Below are positions 46,661 to 55,324 of a stretch of DNA of 64,000 nucleotides, piece after piece; positions within the stretch are counted from its first letter, which is position 1, and each line of letters starts with the position of its first letter. The stretch is from Capsulimonas corticalis (lineage in GTDB: Bacteria > Armatimonadota > Armatimonadia > Armatimonadales > Capsulimonadaceae). The stretch is taken from positions 5,642,001 to 5,706,000 of the forward strand of contig NZ_AP025739.1 in the NCBI RefSeq assembly GCF_003574315.2, in the 5' to 3' direction. Position numbers and translations under genes: made by a program. A model generated the notes under the pieces. It saw only the letters and a list, made by a program, of their open reading frames with translations, did not search any database and was not told the origin of the DNA.

Positions 46661-47284
46661 ATGACAGACTCTCCCGAAGGCGCTCATACACCCAAAGCCG
46701 GGGACGCAAGAACGCCGCGCGCCGGCGACCACGCGCCCGATCTCGCGCTGACTTCGACCGAAGGCGGCTCCGTTCGCCTTTCGGAGTTTTGGGCGCGCCG
46801 GCCAATCGTCGTGGTGTTTCTTCGTCACTACGGCTGCACGTTCTGCCGCGAACAGGCGGCCTGGCTGCGCCGTGATTACTCCCAGTTTCGCGCCGCCGGC
46901 GCCGAAGTCGTCTGTATCGGCCAGGGCGATCCGAAGACCGGCAAGGCGTTCCAGATCTTTCTCGACCTGCCCTACCCGCTTCTCGTCTGCGGCGACGATC
47001 TGACGGCGTTCCAGACGTACGGACTTGGACGCGGGACGTTCGGTCAGCTATTTGGATGGCGCTCCTGGGTTCGCGGCGCGATCGCGACGCTGCGCGGCCA
47101 TATCATCGGCCGGCTTTCCGGCGACGGGTTTCAAATGCCCGGAACGTTTATTATCGACACCCAGGGCATCGTTCGCTTCGCGCATCGGCACGCCGACGCG
47201 ACGGACAATCCCGGCAATGACATCTTGCTTCGCGAACTGGCGAAGCTCGGGGCCACCAGCGCCATCTCACCCACACCACGATAA
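46661..47284 (+). CDS. Peroxiredoxin-like (AhpC/TSA, SelL-related) protein
   Basis: Protein of 207 residues with a thioredoxin fold: GDHAPDLALTSTEGGSVRLSEFW, then VVFLRHYGCTFCREQAAWLRRDY with a CxxC (Cys59, Cys62), as in the SelL/PRX-like2 group. FIIDTQGIVRFAHRHADATDNP completes the fold. The first 22 residues are not conserved. It probably reduces peroxides or serves as a thiol oxidoreductase in the cytoplasm. Cytochrome c gene follows after 14 bases. Confidence 0.85.
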   Translation: MTDSPEGAHTPKAGDARTPRAGDHAPDLALTSTEGGSVRLSEFWARRPIVVVFLRHYGCTFCREQAAWLRRDYSQFRAAGAEVVCIGQGDPKTGKAFQIFLDLPYPLLVCGDDLTAFQTYGLGRGTFGQLFGWRSWVRGAIATLRGHIIGRLSGDGFQMPGTFIIDTQGIVRFAHRHADATDNPGNDILLRELAKLGATSAISPTPR

Positions 47285-47298
47285 AGGATATCCTCAAC

Positions 47299-47670
47299 AT
47301 GCGTATTCACTGGCCCTTGGGCATGACGGCAATTCTTGTCGCCGCCGTCGGCGCGACCGCCGCAACACACCACGCTCCGATGAAAGCAAAGGCGTCCACG
47401 AACGCCAAGCAGATCGCCGCCGGCAAGGCCTTGATCTCCAAGGACCAATGCAATGGCTGTCACAGCGCCGACCTCAAGGGCAAGCCCGGCTTCTCCCCGA
47501 GCATCCGCTGGTCGAGCCTGTCGAAGACGTACAACGAGAAGACTTTCGCGCGCGTGATGGACACCGGCGTGACTCAGAGCGGCTCCATGGTCAAGAAGCC
47601 AATGCCCGTTTACCACCTGAAGGCCGCCGAGAGCGCGGCGCTGGTGGCGTACCTGAAAACACAAAAGTAG
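47299..47670 (+). CDS. Small c-type cytochrome
   Basis: Protein of 123 residues. A signal-peptide-like N-terminus (ILVAAVGATAAT) is followed by a single heme-binding CNGCH (Cys51, Cys54, His55). A late methionine (PMPVYHL, about residue 102) is the probable second ligand. C-terminus ALVAYLKTQK is typical of class I cytochromes. It acts outside the inner membrane in electron transfer. The partner is unknown; the peroxiredoxin-like gene is 14 bases upstream. Confidence 0.9.
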   Translation: MRIHWPLGMTAILVAAVGATAATHHAPMKAKASTNAKQIAAGKALISKDQCNGCHSADLKGKPGFSPSIRWSSLSKTYNEKTFARVMDTGVTQSGSMVKKPMPVYHLKAAESAALVAYLKTQK

Positions 47671-47690
47671 AAAATTTCTTGCAGAGGGGC

Positions 47691-47719
47691 TTGCAATTTT
47701 CGCGGGGGCGGGGTAATAT
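47691..47719 (+). promoter_or_regulatory. Promoter of tRNA-Ala
   Basis: TTGCAA and TAATAT are 17 bases apart; an overlapping TATACT (47717-47722) is an alternative -10. Transcription would start about 10 bases before the tRNA. Confidence 0.5.
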
Positions 47720-47737
47720 ACTCCTCGTCAGCCGCAC

Positions 47738-47813
47738 GGGGGATTAGCTCAGCTGGGAGAGCGCTTCAATGGCATTGAAGAGGTCAGCGGTTCGATCCCG
47801 CTATCCTCCACCA
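47738..47813 (+). tRNA. tRNA-Ala (anticodon GGC)
   Basis: The full cloverleaf can be drawn. Acceptor GGGGGAT pairs with ATCCTCC (one G-U), the D-arm is GCTC/GAGC, the anticodon arm CTTCA/TGAAG has loop ATGGCAT (anticodon 47771-47773), and the T-arm is AGCGG/CCGCT with TTCGATC. CCA is encoded at 47811-47813. It is followed by a terminator hairpin and then by the McrBC genes. Confidence 0.97.
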
Positions 47814-47840
47814 CTCTGACAAGATATTAAAGTCATTTAC

Positions 47841-47870
47841 AGCCGCTTCAATTGAGAGATTGAGGCGGCT
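47841..47870 (+). terminator. Terminator of tRNA-Ala
   Basis: A 12-bp stem (AGCCGCTTCAAT with ATTGAGGCGGCT, one G-T pair) has a 6-base loop and is followed by GTTTTT. It ends 28 bases before the McrB ATG. Confidence 0.8.
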
Positions 47871-47898
47871 GTTTTTGGCTTTTGGTAAGGCGAAATTA

Positions 47899-50046
47899 AT
47901 GCCGGAGAATTCCACAACCGCAGAACAGCGAGCCGCGCAGACCATCGCCGCCTTGCTTCCCGACGCGCGTCAAGACATCAGCGTTATTCCGATCTTGGCG
48001 GCGCGGGAGGAAGTGCTGGCGCGATTCGGGGCGATATTTCAGCCGGACAGAATCGCTTCCCTGGAGTTGGCGCAATACAGAGACTTTCTCAAGTTTGAAA
48101 ACAACAAGCATTGGCGAGGGTTTCTGCGGCGTGGGGTGGACGCGCGGGACATTGAGGCGCTTCGAGCGGCGCTGACGGATTTACTGGATGAAGGGGCGCC
48201 GATCGCCGGGCGCATCGATCGTGCGACGGCGCGCGTGCCTGGCCTCAGCGTCGCCATCGCCACCGCGATCCTCCATATTGTGTCGCCGGCGAAGTATGCG
48301 CCGTGGAGCCGGACGTCGGCGCAGGCGCTGGAGCGACTGAAGTTACGGCCGAAGTTTACGCGGGACGCGACGGCGGGTGAAAAGTACGAAGCGATCAATG
48401 CCGTGGTCGTTCGGCTTGCCGAGAGGCTCAGTCTGCACCTGTGGGACCTGGATACGGTCTTTCAATATTTCGTCGCGGGACCGACGGATGAGGAAGAGTT
48501 GGACGAAGACGGACCGCAGCCGCCCCTGGTCGATACTTTGTCCGAAGTGCTTCACTTACAGAAGCACTACACGTCTCAGATCTCCAATGGCGCGATGCGC
48601 AAGCGCGGTCACTTTGTCACGCGGGTCGCGCCGAAGTATCTGCGGGAGTTTATCAATCCGCTGCGCTTTCCCAATTACCACTTTGAATACGAAGGCTCCA
48701 ACGGAAACGCGACCTGCGCGAAAGTCCCCTACGTTCGGATCTACTCGCCGGAGGAGGCGCCGACAGTCGCGGCGGCTTACTCGCTGGTCTACCTCTTCGC
48801 CGCCGACGGCTCCGCCGTTTATTTGTCGCTCAACCATAGCGCTTCGGAGAGCGGCGTCCGGGCGAATCGTGAGCGCGTGAACCGTGCGCGTTCGCTTCTG
48901 CTGGAGAAGAACTTCCGGGCGCGCGGTCTTAAGTTCGACATCGATCTGAAAGATCCCCGGGGCCAGATGTGCAAGTCGTTCGAGGAGGGAAATGTCTTCG
49001 CCATCGAATACAAGCTCCCTCTGCCGGACGAAAGCGTCCTCCAAGAGGACCTGTCGGACATGCTGCACGGCTTGTATACGATCTATCACGACGGCGAAAC
49101 GCCCGCCCTCGCGGCGCCGACGCCGCCGAGCCTGCAATACAGCGCGTCCGGCTCCGCGCCAGGCGCATACGTGCGCGAGACGCCGTCCGATTTTTCCGCA
49201 GCTCCAAAGATCGCGCCGCCTTACTCCATGTCGGAATGCGCGGAGGAGACAGGGATTTCCGAGAAGACGATTGCGGAGTGGCTGCGCGCGATTGAGCGCA
49301 AAGGCCAGGCGATCCTTTACGGCCCTCCCGGAACTGGAAAGACATACGCCGCCCAGCGATTGGCGAAGGTTCTCATCGCGGAAACGGAAGGTTTCGTCGA
49401 ACTCGTCCAATTTCATCCGTCCTACGCCTATGAGGACTTCATTTACGGCATCCGCCCCACCCCCGGCGCCGCCGGAACGCTCAATCTGGAGCCGGTCCCG
49501 GGACGTTTTGTGAACTTCTGCCGGCGAGCGCGCGGGGTAAACGGCGCATGCGTGCTGATCATCGACGAAATTAACCGCGCCAATTTGTCGCGCGTGTTCG
49601 GCGAGCTGATGTATCTGCTGGAGTATCGAAAAGAAACGATCGATCTCGCCATCGGCGTCCCGTTCTCCATTCCGGAGAACGTGCGGATCATCGGGACGAT
49701 GAACACAGCCGACCGGTCCCTCGCCGTTGTCGACCACGCGCTGCGCCGCCGCTTCGCATTCTTCGCGCTCGCGCCCAATTACGAAACGCTGCGCAAGTTC
49801 CATCGCGCCGCCGGCTTCCCGGTCGATGGCCTGATCGGTGTGCTGAACCGCGTGAACGACGCCATCGACGATCCCCACTACCACATCGGTATCAGCTACT
49901 TTCTGCGCGCGGACATCGCGGACCATCTTCCGGAGATCTGGACGGTGGAAATCGAGCCCTATCTGGAGGAGTTTTTCTTCGATCAGCCCCAGGTGGTGAC
50001 ATCCTACCGGTGGCCGCAGGTTCGGGACAAGATCCTCCATGGCTAA
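47899..50046 (+). CDS. McrB-type AAA+ GTPase of a modification-dependent restriction system
   Basis: Protein of 715 residues. The ATG at 47899 is taken because TAAGG is upstream; a TTG at 47860 would sit inside the tRNA terminator. Residues 1-195 contain a helix-hairpin-helix-like part (VPGLSVAIATAILHIVSPAKYAPW). About 212-400 match the MrcB N-terminal domain (DUF3578). The AAA+ motor has Walker A GPPGTGKT (475-482), Walker B LIIDEINR (553-560) and the McrB signature MNTADRS (601-607). With McrC it translocates and cleaves DNA bearing modified cytosine. It overlaps mcrC by 8 bases. The extra N-terminal module is not part of E. coli McrB. Confidence 0.92.
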   Translation: MPENSTTAEQRAAQTIAALLPDARQDISVIPILAAREEVLARFGAIFQPDRIASLELAQYRDFLKFENNKHWRGFLRRGVDARDIEALRAALTDLLDEGAPIAGRIDRATARVPGLSVAIATAILHIVSPAKYAPWSRTSAQALERLKLRPKFTRDATAGEKYEAINAVVVRLAERLSLHLWDLDTVFQYFVAGPTDEEELDEDGPQPPLVDTLSEVLHLQKHYTSQISNGAMRKRGHFVTRVAPKYLREFINPLRFPNYHFEYEGSNGNATCAKVPYVRIYSPEEAPTVAAAYSLVYLFAADGSAVYLSLNHSASESGVRANRERVNRARSLLLEKNFRARGLKFDIDLKDPRGQMCKSFEEGNVFAIEYKLPLPDESVLQEDLSDMLHGLYTIYHDGETPALAAPTPPSLQYSASGSAPGAYVRETPSDFSAAPKIAPPYSMSECAEETGISEKTIAEWLRAIERKGQAILYGPPGTGKTYAAQRLAKVLIAETEGFVELVQFHPSYAYEDFIYGIRPTPGAAGTLNLEPVPGRFVNFCRRARGVNGACVLIIDEINRANLSRVFGELMYLLEYRKETIDLAIGVPFSIPENVRIIGTMNTADRSLAVVDHALRRRFAFFALAPNYETLRKFHRAAGFPVDGLIGVLNRVNDAIDDPHYHIGISYFLRADIADHLPEIWTVEIEPYLEEFFFDQPQVVTSYRWPQVRDKILHG

Positions 50047-51235
50047 CCCGCGCATCATCCGACTGTCGGAGCGCAAGCCCAAAACGCTGCGCCGGGACGA
50101 ACTCTCCGAGGATCTCGCGCTACGCCTGTGCCGCAAGTATTCGCACGCCGTCACGGTGGAGTTTCCGACACCGCTCAACGAAGACCGCTGGACCATCACC
50201 TCGCAAGGCTGGATCGGCTATCTGCCGGTGTCTCCCGAGTTCTCCGTCGAAATCTTCCCGCACATTCTGATCGATAACCTCTTCCGGATGCTGGAGTACG
50301 CCTATCGGCTGAAAAACTTCAAGATCCTGCCTGGGACGATTCGCGTCAAATCCATCCAAGAGCTATTCGACCGCCTCGCGCACGTGCTCGCGGACCTCGC
50401 CATCGCACGACGCCGGCGCGGACTCTATCGCGAGTACGTCGCCACCTCCGACGATATCCCTTTCGTCCGTGGCCGAGTGGACTTCGCGCGCCACGTACAG
50501 CAGCCCTGGCGCGGCCGTTTGGACTGCGAGTTCGAGGAGCACACGGCGGACATCTCCGACAACCAGCTCATCGCCTACTGCTTGGAGCAAATTGCGCGAA
50601 GCGGACGCTGCTCGGAAGCCACAATCCCGCACATCCGCCGCGCCTATCGCATGTACGCCTCGGAAATCGCCGTTCCCCAATTCGACGCCAAGGCATGCCT
50701 TGGCCGGCTTTATCACCGTCTCAACCAGGACTACGAACCGATCCACGGCCTCTGCCGCTTCTTCCTGGAGCATCTGGGGCCACATCTGGAATACAGCGGC
50801 GACCACACGATGCCGCCGTTCATGCTCAACATGGACCGATTGTTCGAACTCTTCGTCGCCGAGTGGCTGACAAAGCATCTGCCGCCCAGCCTGCAAGCGC
50901 GCGTTCAGGAAACAGTCAAGCTAGATCCAACGAATCGCCTCCAGTTCCATATCGACCTGGTGATCTATGACCGAGACCAGGGCGTCCCAATCGCCATCCT
51001 CGATACCAAGTACAAGCGCCCTAAAACGCCGAACACCGCAGACGTGGCGCAGGCAGTCGCATACGCCGAATCCAAAGGCGTGAAGACGGCGGTTTTGATC
51101 TACCCGGAGCGCCTCCCCCGGTCATTGGAGATCACAGTGGGGCAGACGCGTGTCGAGACGCTGGAGTTTGACTTGACAAAGCCGCTTGAGGAATCGGGGA
51201 GCGCGTTTTTGGAACGGCTGCTTGCGTTTCTCTGA
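50039..51235 (+). CDS. mcrC: McrC-type nuclease subunit
   Basis: Protein of 398 residues with McrC features throughout: the N-terminal beta domain (ISVEIFPHILIDNLFRMLEYAY-type region), FVRGRVDFARHV and the C-terminal PD-(D/E)xK nuclease with Asp306 (HIDLVIY) and DTKYK (Asp322, Lys324). NTADVAQAVAYA and VLIYP follow as in McrC. It forms the cutting subunit with McrB, eight bases overlapping. All nuclease residues are intact, so the system looks functional. Confidence 0.93.
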   Translation: MANPRIIRLSERKPKTLRRDELSEDLALRLCRKYSHAVTVEFPTPLNEDRWTITSQGWIGYLPVSPEFSVEIFPHILIDNLFRMLEYAYRLKNFKILPGTIRVKSIQELFDRLAHVLADLAIARRRRGLYREYVATSDDIPFVRGRVDFARHVQQPWRGRLDCEFEEHTADISDNQLIAYCLEQIARSGRCSEATIPHIRRAYRMYASEIAVPQFDAKACLGRLYHRLNQDYEPIHGLCRFFLEHLGPHLEYSGDHTMPPFMLNMDRLFELFVAEWLTKHLPPSLQARVQETVKLDPTNRLQFHIDLVIYDRDQGVPIAILDTKYKRPKTPNTADVAQAVAYAESKGVKTAVLIYPERLPRSLEITVGQTRVETLEFDLTKPLEESGSAFLERLLAFL

Positions 51236-51244
51236 TAAACGGCG

Positions 51245-51276
51245 AGAGGCCGGGAGGAAATCTCCTCCCGGCCTCT
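51245..51276. terminator. Terminator shared by mcrC and the unknown gene at 51296
   Basis: A perfect 13-bp stem AGAGGCCGGGAGG/CCTCCCGGCCTCT with a 6-base loop lies between the two converging genes. It is followed by TATAAT on the plus strand. Confidence 0.8.
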
Positions 51277-51295
51277 TATAATCCGAAATTCCTGA

Positions 51296-51637
51296 CTAAA
51301 CTTTACTCAGCAGACGATCCCAGATCTCGCTGTCGACTTCATGCTTCGCGACGTACATGTCATCGGAATGAACCTCTGTGGGCTCATGGACGATGAACTC
51401 GCCGCGCGCGGGGTTCCGGAGGTCGAAGTACTCCGCTCCCTGGATCAGGCGGCCATACCGCGTCACCAAGTGGACGCGGCGCCATTCTTCTTTTGTCAGA
51501 TCCGGGAGTAAGTCGTACGCCTGCCGGCTTTCGTTTGTCTCAAGCGCATCGGTGTTGGCCGGCAGGTGGGTGGATAGAGAAGTTCGCTTTCGATCTCCCG
51601 TGGGGATCTCTCCGGCGGTTTGTGTACGATCTTTCAT
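51296..51637 (-). CDS. Hypothetical protein
   Basis: Protein of 113 residues starting at MKDRTQTAG; GGAGG lies 8 bases before this ATG, and an in-frame start 5 codons earlier would overlap the ribosome-binding site. I do not recognise it. The first 50 residues are polar and Thr-rich. The conserved-looking core is WRRVHLVTRYGRLIQGAEYFDLRNPARGEFIVHEP, followed by an acidic end with DSEIWDRLLSKV. No signal peptide or membrane segment. It may be the last gene of the minus-strand run that includes Rieske and TlpA genes. Confidence 0.65.
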   Translation of the reverse strand: MKDRTQTAGEIPTGDRKRTSLSTHLPANTDALETNESRQAYDLLPDLTKEEWRRVHLVTRYGRLIQGAEYFDLRNPARGEFIVHEPTEVHSDDMYVAKHEVDSEIWDRLLSKV

Positions 51638-51696
51638 AGACCTAACCTCCAATATGAAGGCAGTCTACCCCGGACCGGCAAAGCATAAACTTTCGA

Positions 51697-52110
51697 TTAC
51701 GGCTGCACCAGCACCGAACCGCCCTCGACTTTGGTCGTGAGCTCAGGCAGCGGAGTCTGCGGCGGGCCGCCCGCGTTCTTGCCGGCGGCGTCGAACCGGC
51801 CGCCGTGGCATGGACACTTGAACTGATGACCGCCGGGCGACCAGAGCACTTCACAGCCCTTGTGCGTGCAGCGCGAGGAAAGCGCCAGGAACTTGCCATC
51901 GCTTTGCTTGGTGACGTAGATGCTGCCGCCATCCGACAGCGTCACCTTCTTGAAATCGCCAACGGTGAAGTCGCCGACCGAGCCAACCTTCTCGAAGCCG
52001 CCGGCGGCGCGGGCCGAGGGGGACAGCAGCGGAAGCACGGCAACCGCCGCGCCGGCCATTGTCAGAGTCTTCAAAAAGCCGCGACGCGTCACGTCACTAT
52101 TCATTTCCAT
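51697..52110 (-). CDS. Rieske [2Fe-2S] protein with Tat signal
   Basis: Protein of 137 residues. The start at 52110 (MEMNSDVTRRGF) follows GAGAGGA; an upstream extension in the frame lacks support. RRGFLKTLTMAGAAVAVLP is a twin-arginine signal or membrane anchor. Cluster motifs are CTHKGC (Cys81, His83) and CPCHGG (Cys99, His102). It is the arsenite-oxidase/cytochrome-bc type of Rieske domain, probably a periplasmic electron carrier. The partner oxidoreductase is not seen. Confidence 0.9.
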   Translation of the reverse strand: MEMNSDVTRRGFLKTLTMAGAAVAVLPLLSPSARAAGGFEKVGSVGDFTVGDFKKVTLSDGGSIYVTKQSDGKFLALSSRCTHKGCEVLWSPGGHQFKCPCHGGRFDAAGKNAGGPPQTPLPELTTKVEGGSVLVQP

Positions 52111-52207
52111 TCCGATTCCATCCTCTCGGCTGATGTTCGCCGTATTCACATCCATTAAGACACCCGCGCGCTCGAAATAGTTCCCGAAGGCAGGCGGACA
52201 CTGTCCC

Positions 52208-52765
52208 CTATTGCCCCGCGATTAAGGCGTCCAGGACTTTGGGGAGATGATCGTCCATTTCCGGATCGTATCCTTCCGTTACCGCCCGCACCTTTCCCGC
52301 GTGATCCACCACGACCATCAGCGGAATACTATCGACGCTGTAGCGAGTGTGCGCGACTCCCTGGTTATCCGAGAGCATGGGAAACGTAAGGTTGTTCTGA
52401 GCGGCGAACTTCTTGATCGTCTCCGGTGAGGCGTCGCCGTTGATTCCGTAGAACTGAACGCGGCCGCGATACTTTTCCGACAGCGCCTGTAGATGCGGCA
52501 GCTCCATGCGGCAGGGGCCGCACCAGGTCGCCCAAAACGAAAACACGACGGGCTGCCGGCGCGCCGTCGCCTGAAGGTCCACGAGCTGACCGGTCCCGAC
52601 ATCCGGGATGGTGAAGTTGGGGGCCGTCTTCGCCTTCGATTGGGGAATCAGGCCGTCGGAGCCGCCCGTGTCGTCCCATTGCGTCTTCGCGGAGAGGAAC
52701 GAAAGCGCGATCACGCCGACCAGCAGCAGCGCCACCAGCGATTTCACAATTCGATTGTCCAACAA
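52208..52765 (-). CDS. TlpA/ResA-like thiol-disulfide oxidoreductase
   Basis: Protein of 185 residues. One N-terminal membrane helix (about 8-24) anchors it outward. The thioredoxin domain has FSFWATWCGPCRMELPHLQALSEKY with the CxxC at Cys82 and Cys85, then FYGINGDASPETIKKF and a cis-Pro segment DSIPLMVVVDHAG. ResA/TlpA proteins reduce disulfides in apocytochromes. It could serve cytochrome maturation together with the nearby cytochrome c and Rieske proteins. It lies 19 bases after phnE. Confidence 0.9.
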   Translation of the reverse strand: MLDNRIVKSLVALLLVGVIALSFLSAKTQWDDTGGSDGLIPQSKAKTAPNFTIPDVGTGQLVDLQATARRQPVVFSFWATWCGPCRMELPHLQALSEKYRGRVQFYGINGDASPETIKKFAAQNNLTFPMLSDNQGVAHTRYSVDSIPLMVVVDHAGKVRAVTEGYDPEMDDHLPKVLDALIAGQ

Positions 52766-52784
52766 AGGCCCCTTTCCGGGAGCG

Positions 52785-53570
52785 CTAAGAGATCGCCGCG
52801 CGCAAACGGTAAGATCCGTAATCCACGATATTTACCAAGATGATGAGCAGCGCGATGATGACGCCGGTATCCAAAAGCTTGAACTCATGGATGCTGTCGA
52901 GCAGCTGCGCTCCCAGCCCGCCGGCGCCCACGATGCCGATGATAAACGAGTCCCTGAGATTATACTCGAAAGAATACAGTGTCGTCGCGAGATAGTGCGG
53001 AAAGACTTGCGGCATCATGCCGAAGACGAAGACCTGCACGGAGTTCCCGCCCGACGCACGCACGGCGTCGATAGGCCCAATCGAGACCGATTCCAGCGCC
53101 TCGGCGTACAATTTCGACAGCGAAATAAAGGTGACGTAACCGATGGAGATCGCTCCTGCCGTTTTCCCCAGTCCGATGGCGGAGAGGATGATCAGGGCAT
53201 AGACGATCGTCGGCACGGCGCGGGAAAAATTCAGATACGCTTTGATGGCCGCGCTCAGGGACTGGGGAAAGACGCTGGTCCGGGCGGCGACGAACGACAT
53301 CGGGAACGCCAGGATCGCTCCCGCAACAGTGCCGACGACCGCCATTTGGATGGTGTCGAGCAGCGGCTGCATGATCTGATCGCGCAGGCTCAGGTCGTAT
53401 CGGAAATCCGCCCTGCCATGTGGGATCATCCGCCCGACAAAGCTGACGCCGGCGGCAAGCCCCGTCGGCAGATGCCCCCAGTCAACCTCCAGCCCCAGAA
53501 AGGACCAGACGACGAGGGCCGCGATCGCGAGGAGACCGAAGATACCGCCAAGGATTGAAAAAACTTTCAA
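52785..53570 (-). CDS. phnE: Phosphonate-type ABC transporter permease
   Basis: Protein of 261 residues with about six membrane helices. The ABC permease signature is around 160-185 (AISIGYVTFISLSKLYAEALESVS), with VRASGGNSVQVFVFGMMPQVFPHYLATTLYSFEYNLRDSFIIGIVGAGGLG typical of PhnE. It imports phosphonates, phosphite or related oxyanions. It overlaps phnC by 4 bases. No C-P lyase genes are near, so the substrate is open. Confidence 0.93.
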   Translation of the reverse strand: MKVFSILGGIFGLLAIAALVVWSFLGLEVDWGHLPTGLAAGVSFVGRMIPHGRADFRYDLSLRDQIMQPLLDTIQMAVVGTVAGAILAFPMSFVAARTSVFPQSLSAAIKAYLNFSRAVPTIVYALIILSAIGLGKTAGAISIGYVTFISLSKLYAEALESVSIGPIDAVRASGGNSVQVFVFGMMPQVFPHYLATTLYSFEYNLRDSFIIGIVGAGGLGAQLLDSIHEFKLLDTGVIIALLIILVNIVDYGSYRLRAAIS

Positions 53571-54331
53571 CGCGCCGCCTCATGGACCGGGCGCGCGAGG
53601 ACTTCCGCCACGGCGGCGTCGCTCAGTTGGTCCGGCGCGGCGTCGAAGGTGATCGCGCCGTTCTTCAGGCCGATGATCCGCGTGCAGTAGCGCCGCGCGA
53701 GCGCGATATCGTGCATGGAGCAGAGGATGGTGGCGCCCGTTTTATTCACCAACTCCTGAAGCAGATCCATGATCTCGTCTTTGGTGAGAACATCGAGGTT
53801 CGCCGTAGCTTCATCGGCGAGGATGATGCGCGCGCCCTGCGCGATCGTCCGCGCCACGGCGACACGCTGCTTCTGCCCGCCCGAAAGGTCGCGCACGCGG
53901 CGGCGCTCCAGCGACTCGAGGCCGACTTGCGCGAGACACTCGCGCGCCAGCGCGACATCCGAGGCGGGGAACCGATGGAGACACGAAGAAAGCGTGGGAA
54001 GGTAGCCGAGGCGGCCGATCAGGACATTCTTGAGCACGGTGAGCCGGTCGACGAGGTTAAACTCCTGAAAGATCATCCCAATTCGCCGGCGCAGCAAACG
54101 CCGCTCGGATTCGGGCATGCTCTCGACGGATTCTCCGAGCACCACGCAGCGGCCGCTGGTCGGGGTGACCAGGCCGTTGATACAGCGCAGCAGCGTGCTT
54201 TTGCCCGCGCCCGAGAGACCGATCAGTCCGACGAATTCCCCTTCGGCGATGCGGAGGTCCAGCCCGCGCAGGACGGGCTCGCCGCCTCGGTAGGAATGGA
54301 CAAGATTTTCGATAACGATCGCGTCAGGCAC
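53567..54331 (-). CDS. phnC: Phosphonate-type ABC transporter ATPase
   Basis: Protein of 254 residues. Walker A is GLSGAGKST (residues 38-46), the signature LSGGQKQRVAVA, and Walker B IILADEATANLDV. It has the PhnC feature VLGESVESMPESERRLLRRRIGMIFQEFNLVDRLTVLKNVLIG. It powers the PhnE channel. Seven bases separate it from the phnD stop and it overlaps phnE by 4 bases. Confidence 0.95.
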   Translation of the reverse strand: MPDAIVIENLVHSYRGGEPVLRGLDLRIAEGEFVGLIGLSGAGKSTLLRCINGLVTPTSGRCVVLGESVESMPESERRLLRRRIGMIFQEFNLVDRLTVLKNVLIGRLGYLPTLSSCLHRFPASDVALARECLAQVGLESLERRRVRDLSGGQKQRVAVARTIAQGARIILADEATANLDVLTKDEIMDLLQELVNKTGATILCSMHDIALARRYCTRIIGLKNGAITFDAAPDQLSDAAVAEVLARPVHEAAR

Positions 54332-54338
54332 GTGGGGA

Positions 54339-55298
54339 TTACTTCTTCTTCACGCCCTTGAGCGATTCCAGGCTCAGCCCCAGGATCGTTGCTTTTTTAC
54401 GCACGGAATCGAAAAACGGGTCGTCCGCCGGCACCCACTTGGGATACAGGATCTTCTGCGCCGCCGCCTGCCCTTCCGGGTCCGTATTGATGTCCACGAA
54501 CGCCTTCTGCAGCGCCGCGATCGTCTTGGGATCGAGATTGCCGCGCGCGACAAACATACCGTTGGGGATCGGGTCGGTCTTGGCGATCACCGACATCTGT
54601 TTGACTTCGGCGGGGTCTTTGAGCTGCTGCTCGATGGCGTCCTCGTACGATGCGCCGCCATCGGCGACTTTATTATAGACGGCGAGCACGCTGCCCGCTC
54701 CCGTGATATTCGCGGCCTTGACGTCGCGCTGAGGATCGACTCCCGCTTCCTTCATCAAGCCGGCGGGATAGAGATAACCCGATGCGGACGTACGGTCCGC
54801 GAAGACGAAGCTTTTGCCCTTGAAATCCGTGATCTTATGGATCCCGGAGTCCGTACGGACAAAGATGATCCCCTGATAGGTCAGCTTGCCATGGAAGTAC
54901 GGCATCGCAATCGGCACGAGATGCTCGGGGAGGTTCTTGAACTCGTTCGCGGCCAGCACATACGCGAGCGGACTGAGGTAAGCGCAGTCCACCTGATCGG
55001 CGCGCAGCGCCTGCAAAACGCCGGCGTATTCAGGCGTCACGAATACTTTCCCGCTGGGTCGTCCGGTCTTCTTCGAGAGATAAGTCGCCAGAGGCGTATA
55101 CTCGTCGATGATGACGCTCGCTTTGTCGAACGGGATTACCCCGACTCGAAGCGGCTCTTGAGCCGGATTCGAGGAGCTTTTGTGCGAGCAGCCGGAAATG
55201 GTGATTGCGGTCACCGCCGCGAGCGCGAAACCGGCGCGGCGCAGTGAACGCGGCTTGGGTGAACTTAACTTTGGGGTAGTGCGGACACGGATCGGCAT
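54339..55298 (-). CDS. phnD: Phosphonate-type substrate-binding lipoprotein
   Basis: Protein of 319 residues starting at MPIRVRTTP (AAGGAG four bases upstream); an in-frame start eight codons earlier is less likely. The signal ends in a lipobox ISGC (Cys37). The PhnD core shows RVGVIPFDKASVIIDEYTPLATYLSKKTGR, DQVDCAYLSPLAYVLA, FKGKSFVFADRTSASGYLYPAGLM and DPIPNGMFVARGNL. It captures the oxyanion or phosphonate in the periplasm and hands it to PhnE. It lies 26 bases after an unknown gene. Confidence 0.93.
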   Translation of the reverse strand: MPIRVRTTPKLSSPKPRSLRRAGFALAAVTAITISGCSHKSSSNPAQEPLRVGVIPFDKASVIIDEYTPLATYLSKKTGRPSGKVFVTPEYAGVLQALRADQVDCAYLSPLAYVLAANEFKNLPEHLVPIAMPYFHGKLTYQGIIFVRTDSGIHKITDFKGKSFVFADRTSASGYLYPAGLMKEAGVDPQRDVKAANITGAGSVLAVYNKVADGGASYEDAIEQQLKDPAEVKQMSVIAKTDPIPNGMFVARGNLDPKTIAALQKAFVDINTDPEGQAAAQKILYPKWVPADDPFFDSVRKKATILGLSLESLKGVKKK

Positions 55299-55324
55299 AA
55301 CGCTCCTTGAAAGTCCCAACATAA

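Noticed and set aside
48556-50199. 547-residue open frame on the minus strand
   Set aside because: Antisense to the McrB and McrC genes; no domain and no ribosome-binding site.
47738-51276. Integrative element inserted in tRNA-Ala
   Set aside because: No integrase and no repeat of the tRNA 3' end was found downstream of mcrC; only the position is suggestive.
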